Shown here in pieces: positions 56,560 to 64,000 of a stretch of 64,000 nucleotides of DNA. The DNA comes from Takakia lepidozioides. Its lineage: Eukaryota > Streptophyta > Takakiopsida > Takakiales > Takakiaceae. The number at the start of each line of letters is the position of its first letter. Position 1 is the first letter of the stretch. A program made the position numbers and the translations under genes. Below the pieces are notes generated by a model that saw only the letters and a program-made list of their open reading frames with translations, was not told the DNA's origin and made no database searches. The stretch lies in the NCBI GenBank assembly GCA_030704615.1, contig CM060734.1, forward strand, positions 45,896,042 through 45,960,041. Reading direction: 5' to 3'.

Positions 56560-57516
56560 TGTCGCGCGGCTTTTACTCACCCATCCCTTCGCTATCCGAG
56601 GTGAGAACTCCAAAATAGAAGAGTTGGAAATCTCTAAGCACTCAGCCCGCTCAGAACAATCAGTCATGACCTACAGCTAGTGTATCATGGGGATGTTTCA
56701 TATTTGTATTCTTTTCCGTATTCATGTTAGCTAGTTACTTTACTGTTGGTATTTAAGTATCAGATTGCTTCAGTAATCTATCGGATTCCATCAACTCATC
56801 CATTCATTCCACAGCTTCACTCAGATCTCTCTACACAGGGTGAGTATGAAGTATGTATCAGATTAATATCTATCAAGTATCAGGCTGAAGCCATGGAGTC
56901 TCTAATCTGCGCTACATTACAACTCTACTGTTTGCATTCATCAAGCATCAATAGATCGTTCTCCTCCTACTCCGTGCTCTCCTTTTCTTCCTACTCAGAG
57001 ATGCACTCTCCGCTTCATCTCCCCCCCGTGATGCCAGAAGTCCCCCCAGAAGTAGTGATCCCCAAGAAGTGATCATTTTCCAGTCCTCGCTCCTGGCTTT
57101 ATCTTCCTACCCGTTGTTCTAACCGTTTTCCTCACTAACCGTCATCCGTGAACTAACATGTTCCATTCGCAGATGTTTTTCCCCACAGTCGTTCCCTGTC
57201 CTGCTATCCGTTCCCTATGGTCGTGACAGTTGTGTCAAGCTGTGACTGGCTGTGTGAAACTGTGACGGGCTGTGTCGGGCTGTGTTGGGCTGTGTCGGGC
57301 TGTGTTGGCTGTGACGGGCTGTGTTGACTGTGACTGGCTGTGTTGGACTGTGACGGGCTGTGACGGGCTGTGATGGACTGTGTTGGGCTGTGTATCTCCT
57401 CCCCTAAAGCCTGTTGTTGTCACCCCTAAGGCTCCTGTTGGTCTCAGTCTGTGTAAAAATTAAGGGTACCCCACAGATCCCGTAAAAACGTCTAAGTCCC
57501 AAGCAGTCCTCTAACA
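56560..57516 (-). repeat. 5' LTR of the second gypsy element (957 bp)
   Basis: Same ends as the 3' LTR (TGTCGCGCGG ... CTCTAACA on the plus strand). Differs by scattered substitutions and by a shorter decamer array (57226-57395). Confidence 0.9.
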
Positions 57517-57521
57517 GGAGC

Positions 57522-58676
57522 CCTCTTTCGATCCCGGTTATGGCCTACTCCTTGAAAAAAATGAATGGCCGGAGCAGGGTATATCAATAGGTTTGAAAAA
57601 CATCTCGGTTAGAGGTTCTCATTAAACACATGAATTTTTTCTTGTCCGGTTCTCAATCTACCGGTTATGCCATCTTAAAAATTGCCGGTTCCATGGTACC
57701 GGTTATAGGATTCATCCATTTTTACTTTCTCTAGCATTTTTGTGTATGTGTGAAAAAGTACACAAGAGGGTTGCGGCCTGGTGGTAAGCCACTCGTGGAT
57801 TGGCCTATGGGTCTCGGGTTCAAACGTTCAACCCCTATCATCTATCTCTCTGCCTTCAGGCTGCCCCTGTAATACACTAAGTTTATAACTATTGTTTAGC
57901 TAAATGCCCAACTAATTAATTTCCTATTTACTTGGACATCCTCAATGTTGTGCACCTAATCTCCCCAACCATAGTAAATGTATAGTTACCAGTAAGACAT
58001 AACCGGGATCTATCCATCTGCAATAATCGTAACTACCATCACCCTACCATCACCAACCCCTATACCTATATTATCTAGAACCGCCTTTACGCCATCTCCA
58101 TTTGCTCCGGATCCTGCTCCGGGTATAACACCCTTACAATCACAATGCCGGTTCTCTAGCCGGTTAGGAAGCTGGATGGCTTTAGCCTGTTCCCTTCCAT
58201 AGCCGATTCCTCCGGGGGCTGCACTTTCCGGGTATGCATATGTGCATAACCGGCAAATAACCGTCGGGTATGCATGTCCAGATGCCATACCCGGCCAACA
58301 CTGGTTTGAACCCAAGGCTTTGCTCCTTGCGCAGGCAGGGTGGTAGGGTTTATAGAAATCGATAGGCAAGATCATCTGGATCTAACGAACCCAAATGGCA
58401 TGTGGCTCTTTCCTTGTGCGACAGTTGCGTCCTCATTGCAGCGACATGATGGCATTAGGGAGGGCAGTAATGCGAAACAGGGCCATATTTTAACCCATAA
58501 TTCCTTTGTAAATTTCGTAAGGGCAATTTTTGGATCGAAAAGTGGCGAAATTTCGCGCATAAAAAAAACGCTGCATAGGATGGGAAGTCCTCAAAAGAGG
58601 GGGAGGAACAAGTAGGAGGAAGAAAACAAAAGCTACAATAAGCTAGTCAACCAGAATGACCCTCCCAGCCAATAGC
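57522..58676. other. Spacer with a SINE-like unit and ACCGGTTAT repeats
   Basis: No gene. ACCGGTTAT/CCGGTTCT words recur at 57530-57700 and 57990-58310. A tRNA-like unit lies at about 57765-57850: GCGGCCTGGTGGTAAGCC (A-box-like) and CTCGGGTTCAAACGTTC (B-box-like), as in tRNA-derived SINEs; its ends are not defined. Confidence 0.4.
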
Positions 58677-59577
58677 CTGGAGGAGATCAGGCAAAGAGAT
58701 AGGCAGCTTAAACCTGAGATGGTTGAGGAACTTGTCCAGCAGGAACGGGCACTTTTCACCACCACTATCGGTCAACACATATGACAGTGCATCAGAAAGC
58801 GAGAGATCGTTGACGCCGCCAAATCGGGAAATGCACACAACTTCATAAGCAGCATGCCCAAGGGGTACGACACAGTGGTGAGGTATCTCGTCCTATACAC
58901 AAGAAAACAGATGTACCGCCGGACTACCACATTCATCAGTGGTATAAGGTCAGATGGTCCAACGTGTCAACGATTGTCCATGTAGGTCTGAATGTCCTGA
59001 TGGCTGAAGTGAATTGGGTTTGCTGGCAGTCCACATTGTCTCCAACTTCTTGGCAATTGATAACAAATTTGGACATAGTATCTAGAGCAAGCTTCATATC
59101 TTCCGGTAATCAGCATAGACTCATACCCAGGTGATACATCTCACAGCTCGTCAAATGAACTTTGAAAGGGGCTGGAAACATGACCTGATCAGCAGTGTTG
59201 GGTTTGTGGACCAACAATACAGGTGGGTGACCGCGGTGTGCAGCTGTCAGGTGGCCCGAAACAACGGATTGCCATTGCACTAGCCATTTTGAAAAACCCC
59301 CCAATGCTGTTGCTTGACGAAGCCACAACTGCGCTTGATGCTGAGTCAGAACACCTCGTGCAAGAGGCTCTGGATCGACAGTCGATGAGCAAGCGCACCA
59401 CAGTAGTCTCCGCTCACCACCTGTCCACAATTAGGAACGCAGATATGATCGCAGTTGTTCAAGGGGGGCACATTTGTAGAGCAAGGCACCCATACAGCTC
59501 TCATGCAAACTCCAAATGGGGTGTACCGTAATCTGGTAGACATGCAGCTGCCACACGTTTCCAACGCTTCTGTTTGA
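58677..59577 (+). pseudogene. ABCB pseudogene, last two NBD2 exons (plus-strand copy)
   Basis: Exon 58677-58877 reads LEEIRQRDRQLK, LVQQERALFTTTIGQHI, a TGA near 58779, then REIVDAAKSGNAHNFISSMP and KGYDTV up to donor GTG/GTGAGG. Exon 59223-59577, after ACAG, reads [37 protein letters not shown] and [17 protein letters not shown]. One extra T near 59474 shifts the frame before [19 protein letters not shown]. The second exon starts at the same splice position as exon 5788-5435 of the minus-strand gene. Signature LSGGP has Pro for Gln. Walker A is missing. Together with 39018-39345 these are pieces of one copy. Confidence 0.85.
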
Positions 59578-60146
59578 TTGCAAGGATCGCAGAGGCTTAA
59601 AAACACTGAACATTGCAACACTCATGAACAAAGTTGATGTTAGCAATCGTGTGAAATGTTAGCATCCGGAAAATAGGAAATATTCCTGCACAGTATAGGC
59701 TGGGAATGAAAAGTGGAGAGATTTTTCCAAACACAGATCGACTCGGAGAATTTAACACTCGCATGGAGGCGGACACTTAAGATTCTGCACTCACCTCGTA
59801 TAGTCTCATATCACAACACAGCGATGGTGATGATTGCATGACAGAAAGGGATACATGTGGATGATTGCGCGTAAATGCTGTGATAATGAACGATAAGGCG
59901 CGATAGTTTCTGCACTCAACACTTGCATCCTATGACGACAAAACTTGCTTTCATGTACAAACCTAACGACATTCACAGTTTGAGGCGATCGTGCTGGCTA
60001 ACCCTAACAAGGTTACTCTTTGAATTTCACCCTCTTACATTTGCCGCCTTCTCTTGTTCTCCCGTGAGTCTCCAATTCACTCACTCTTGACAAGCATTGA
60101 GTACACCTTCGCTGTGCATACAGCAGCCATTGCGTAGCTTGTGGCC
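59578..60146. other. Presumed promoter/5' UTR of the ARMC6-like gene
   Basis: 570 bp between the ABCB pseudogene stop and the ARMC6-like start codon. No clear TATA box or other element could be assigned. It must contain the ARMC6-like promoter unless an upstream exon exists. Confidence 0.4.
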
Positions 60147-63100
60147 ATGGCTCCCCAGAAAGTGCAGATATCACAGGAAGCATTTGATGCACTGGTGAAG
60201 GAGAATGTGGATGAGTTTGAGATGGAGCTTTGCGAAGCACTCGAAGATGCCATCAAAACCTTCCAAATGCAAGGGGTTGATTTGACAGGTCCCACTTTGA
60301 GTCTTTCTAGCTTGCATTTCATTTCTGTGGATGGTGACGTGAATGGCATCGTGCGATGAAACTCTTAAGGATTTGTCAATGATAGCGGTATTTTCTTGTA
60401 AGAGTTGCATTTTCCACTCAGGACACACTTGGCCTGCGATGGCTACGCTCGGTTGTTGTCTTTGAGATAGTCACCGATCCAGGAGGGGTACCTCCACACT
60501 GCCGGGACGATGGCTGTAAGGCGGTGCCATCGTTGATTGCCAACATGACATGTCTGTGTTTGAATTTTCCATTGCCGACTAAAGAATGCAGTAGGTAGGT
60601 GCTCGAGTGCACGGCAAAAAGACAAATCGTTGTCACCCGCGTTTATCTTATTGGCCATTAATGTAGCTTCACAACTTCTTCTACCAAATGGACGCCTGTC
60701 TAATAGTTATCCTTTCTGAGGATGTCTCCAGGGCGAGGGGACTTGTCACCATTGATCACGAGAACCACTCTATATGTGTGGCTATGAAAGGAAAGTCTGA
60801 TTGGTGTAAACTTCCTTTCAGGTATTGTGATTGATGGAAGTGGGGGAGGTAATGGCAACCTTGTCCATCCGGTGGTAGAAGCTGTGAAAACACTTCAAAC
60901 TGCACTGGACCATGTGAATTCCGAAAATGCAAAATCACCATTGAATTCTCCCGAGCCAGGTACCTATTATTCCTTCAGTAGGTTCTTCAAATGGTTAGAT
61001 TTGGTGTGCTTGCATTGGGCTTAGAAGCTGTGGCCACTGGTGCAGTGCAGTAAAGCACAACTTATGTTCAGCTTAGGATACTATTGGGCAACTTTCTGTC
61101 TTTGGATGTTCAGGGTTCACTTTCTTGACCACATTATCTGATGATGTTCTGGAGAATTTTCCTCTTGGTATAGAACATTCAAAGTGCTCAGTTCCCAAAC
61201 ATTTTTATCACTGAGTAGAATACTAGCCAAAATGCAGGAGCAAATGCAAGCGATAAGCCTATAGCTGAGGTTTTGAAAGCATTGGACTCACTGCGCGTCA
61301 AATGCTCTGATGGAGAGCTGGACCATGCTTTGATTGCTGGGAAGAATGGGGGAGTGGAAGCCACCATCTCTGCCTATCAAGCTGTCAAAAGTCAGGGGGC
61401 CTTGGCAGCAGGGGTGGCAATGGAAGCACTTCTCTCCCTTCTCGCAGGTGCGTGGGACTCAGAATTTCACTTTGGGCAGATTTAAAAAAAGCTGAAAGTT
61501 CTTAAGATCTAGAGACTATGCACTTTGTCGATTGCCAATGTATCTGTTGACACATCCATATTTACTTTTTCTTACTTTCATGGCGGATATGTTCCTAGGG
61601 TTCCCCTGCAGACGATCATAACAGGGAGCGGTTCCAGCAAGCAGATGGACCTCAGATTGTCTTAGAAGCATTGGCTATGGAGGATGAGGTGACATTTTTT
61701 AACCATATACCTGATATCCGGCACTATGCTTCAAGAACACATTAGAAGTTGGTGCATTTGTTCAGCTAGTTTTGTCAATGTATTTTGAGCAGCTTTTGGA
61801 CTTTGTGAAGGTGAAGGTGAAGTAGGTGCTTTCTATGCATTGCCTCACATGATTGCTGTCTGAAATGACAATTGGCTGGAAAATGCAATAAGTAAAGTCT
61901 TCAAATATTCATCCCTTAACTTTGAAAGTATACAATATCTGTATGTATGGCTGCAGAGCAAGGTAGCTGAGTATGGAGCAGCAGCAGTGGCAGCTGCTGC
62001 TACAAAGAATGAGAACTTGAAGGATACGTTCATGTATTTGGGGGCTGATGACCTGCTCATAAACTTGTTGCGAAAGCATGCGACAGATGTTGCAGTCTTG
62101 CAAGTGACATGTGATGCAATTCGTTCGTTGGTCACTGCAGATGATGAGCGCCCTGCAGCTTCCAAGGTCTTTTAAGTTGGGGATTTGAACTTTTTCTTTT
62201 GTTTTATTGATTCTACTGTCGGTCTACTATATCCAAAGGGCTCTCTGGGCCTCCAGTGATAAATTTCTTTCTTTCTTTGTCTGCTTAGCAACTTATCTGC
62301 ATGAGGCACAAGCAGCAGTTGGGATTTGTTGACAAGTTTTTTGTTTTATTCTTATTAGTTCTATTATGTCCCAGAGAACCTATCAGTTTCATGCGGGTAA
62401 CAAGAGGTTGGCTAGTTGCATAATCTCTGTACCAACACGTGAACTCATATAGGTCTTATAAATGTGGGAAGGTATGTCTTCTCATGTGGGGCCTGGAGTT
62501 CTGCCTGCACTAGAACAGGCAGCCCGGTTGATTGGGTGTTTGTGCCTTGCCTGTGCAAAGCAGGGTGATCCTTGGTTCAGTTGTCCATTCGTCCTTTGGG
62601 CTGTGAATAAAGCAGTAGGCTCTGTACATTCGCAGTCTGTTAAACAAACTTTCCTTCCTCCGCTCCTACATGATGTATCTTGTCATGTGGGTATTACCAG
62701 GTGAGGGGGCACAAGGATCAGACTTAAAAAAAGTTGTACCTTGTTGAGGGTAAGTGAGGATGAATACAGAAAAACACCGATCTCAGGAGGCAGATTCTAT
62801 TGTGTGGGTCTTACCTGTTGAGGGTACATCAGGACCAAACTCAAGAGACACCAAAGGATCTCACGGTGGTAGAGATAATATCTCTATTATCTTCTCTCCT
62901 CATTCCCTGTATCCCCCACCCCAAGAACATTGTCTTGTAAGATTATTGTGAAATTATACCTGATGTCTTGCAGATCAGTTGTGCAAAGAAAGATGCCGAT
63001 TCCAAGGATGGTGGAAGCCATCCTTGCTGACCATGCCCAGGTACACCGGACATATGATCACAACAATCTCTAACCTATGTTGTGTGCTGTTCTGGTTGTC

Positions 63101-63868
63101 TAGGCTTTCAGACATGCAATGAGGATAGCTAAGGCTGGAGGAGTGGACTCAATACTGGCAGTGTTTCGACAGCTGCCCAAGTCGTCAGCACTGCTCCCCA
63201 CTTTGTGCATCACACTGAAGAGTCTTGCTGTCAATGTGAGAAGACTCAAGGCCCACAAATATCTGTATTGTCTGTATTGTCTAGTATGGCAAGGTGCTGA
63301 CACTTGAACACCTGACCCTCATGCATACCTGGTTATCAGGTACCAGCTCTTGAAGTCAAGCAGATTAGAAGCCACAAACATACCTGCCACTCGAACTTTT
63401 GCTTTTCATGAAATCTCAAAGTCAAACTGAAATTGCATCTCCAAACCCTTTTCAGAGAGATATCATGGGGCCCAGACCCCTCTAATGCAACCAATTGTTA
63501 TGTTATGATCCCTTAGATGCTGGAGAAAGAAACGTCACTTTATAGGTGGTATATTTCGTGGCCAACTTTGAATCTTGTTATGCTGTTGAGAAGTCAAGAA
63601 CAATCTTTAGAAAATGTTTTTCTGAAGATTGTGCAATCAAAGGAGTGTCTAATCAATTTTGGGTAATCAACAGTAGATCTGCAGATATGGATGTCATGCA
63701 TTTTGAGGAGGTTTTAAATCTCTGAGCTGATCGGATCACTTACAGGATGATATATGCAAGGGTATTGCTGAGCAAGGAGGATTGGATATGGTGCTTCAGT
63801 TTCTCGACCATGCCATCCTGCATCACGACAGAGCAATGGCGCGCAGTGCTTGTTCTCTCCTCTCCCAG
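60147..63868 (+). CDS. ARMC6: ARMC6-like armadillo-repeat protein (partial, runs off the window)
   Basis: Exons from GT-AG sites with matching phases: 60147-60288, 60822-60959, 61238-61447, 61612-61688, 61957-62166, about 62974-63040, 63104-63235, 63746-63868; the rest lies beyond 64000. The N terminus KVQISQEAFDALVKENVDEF ... MQGVDLTG is the family signature. Armadillo-type helices follow: LLRKHATDVAVLQVTCDAIR, AMRIAKAGGVDSILAVFRQL, LPTLCITLKSLAVN, DDICKGIAEQGGLDMVLQFL. ARMC6 is a conserved cytosolic ARM protein of poorly known function. Odd: exon 6 is 67 nt between phase-0 neighbours and reads best as MPIPRMVEAILADHAQ one base out of frame; a short upstream exon, an alternative acceptor or a sequence error could explain it. 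Start codon chosen because the conserved N terminus begins there. Confidence 0.88.
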
Positions 63869-64000
63869 GTTCTGTCACTCTCCTATTAGCCTCTCTTACT
63901 CCTTAGATTTCTTCTTGTGTAATAGGTGCTTTGAGTGGCAATGATCCCTGATGGTTACCAGACAAAGAAGAGCCTTCCCTTGCCGACTGTCACTTACTCT

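Larger units (their letters stand above)
39856..57516 (-). mobile_element. Ty3/gypsy LTR retrotransposon (Athila/Tat-like features) with extra 3' ORFs
   Basis: Both LTRs begin TG and end CA and are flanked by the 5-bp duplication GGAGC (39851-39855 and 57517-57521), so this is one insertion event. Minus-strand order: 5' LTR (57516-56560), primer-site-like region, gag, protease, RT (cut by the N gap), integrase, decamer array, about 3.5 kb of extra ORFs, polypurine tract, 3' LTR (40890-39856). Integrase after RT makes it gypsy-type. The TGGCGACC-type primer site and long 3' coding region recall the Athila/Tat group. A 5-kb CACTA element interrupts gag. Total about 17.7 kb with the insert. The LTRs look very similar apart from array length, suggesting a fairly recent insertion, although the coding region has stops. 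Confidence 0.88.

Noticed and set aside
57235-57423. Thr/Gln/Ser-rich minus-strand frame
   Set aside because: Also a shadow of the decamer array, here within the LTR.
57765-57850. Functional tRNA gene
   Set aside because: A- and B-box-like words are present but no acceptor stem or anticodon arm can be folded by eye; a SINE relic is more likely and its limits are unclear.

Overview
The window looks like nuclear DNA of a streptophyte plant (land plant or charophyte alga). The evidence is a multi-exon plant-type ABCB (MDR) transporter, an ARMC6-like gene with small GT-AG exons, fragments of plant-type PPR repeats, CACTA transposons and two large Ty3/gypsy LTR elements, all at low gene density. 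I cannot name the species. There are no bacterial-style operons, and no rRNA, tRNA or CRISPR that I can support.

Layout. 43-1275 (+): fossil of a gene with a DNA N4/N6-methyltransferase-like fold. 5435-14116 (-): a 13-exon full-size ABCB transporter whose splice phases agree through exon 12, but with a stop in front of the second ATPase domain. 15451-15847: a Harbinger/Tourist-type MITE. 16608-33332 (+): a gypsy-type LTR element of unusual make-up: gag, protease, cytosine-5 DNA methyltransferase, integrase and PHD finger, with no reverse transcriptase or RNase H. Its LTR pieces are ordered as in a two-LTR circle opened inside an LTR. A 7.5-kb CACTA element (21134-28627) sits in its gag/protease region. 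That CACTA element carries an apparently intact spliced gene for a protein with an En/Spm-like transposase-associated domain and an FCP1/NIF-type HAD phosphatase domain, and a dead LINE lies antisense in its first intron.

33333-38647 is repeat-like sequence without recognisable genes. 38648-39012 is a mariner-type MITE touching the first piece of a second, plus-strand ABCB copy (39018-39345, 58677-59577). That copy is a pseudogene whose pieces now lie about 19 kb apart around a second gypsy element (39856-57516, minus strand, LTRs at both ends, 5-bp target duplication GGAGC). This element has gag, protease, RT (cut by a 500-N gap), integrase and about 3.5 kb of extra 3' ORFs. It is itself interrupted by a second CACTA element (50052-55058, 3-bp target duplication TCG) that contains PPR gene fragments. 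60147-63868 (+) is an ARMC6-like gene running off the right edge.

How it fits together: two host loci (an inverted, head-to-head ABCB pair and ARMC6) are separated by nested transposons. Nesting gives an order of events: gypsy 1, then CACTA 1 inside it; ABCB copy broken, then gypsy 2, then CACTA 2 inside it. The LINE lies within CACTA 1. The most unusual content is the gypsy element that pairs a DNA-methylation writer with a chromatin-reader-type finger, and the CACTA gene with a phosphatase-like domain.
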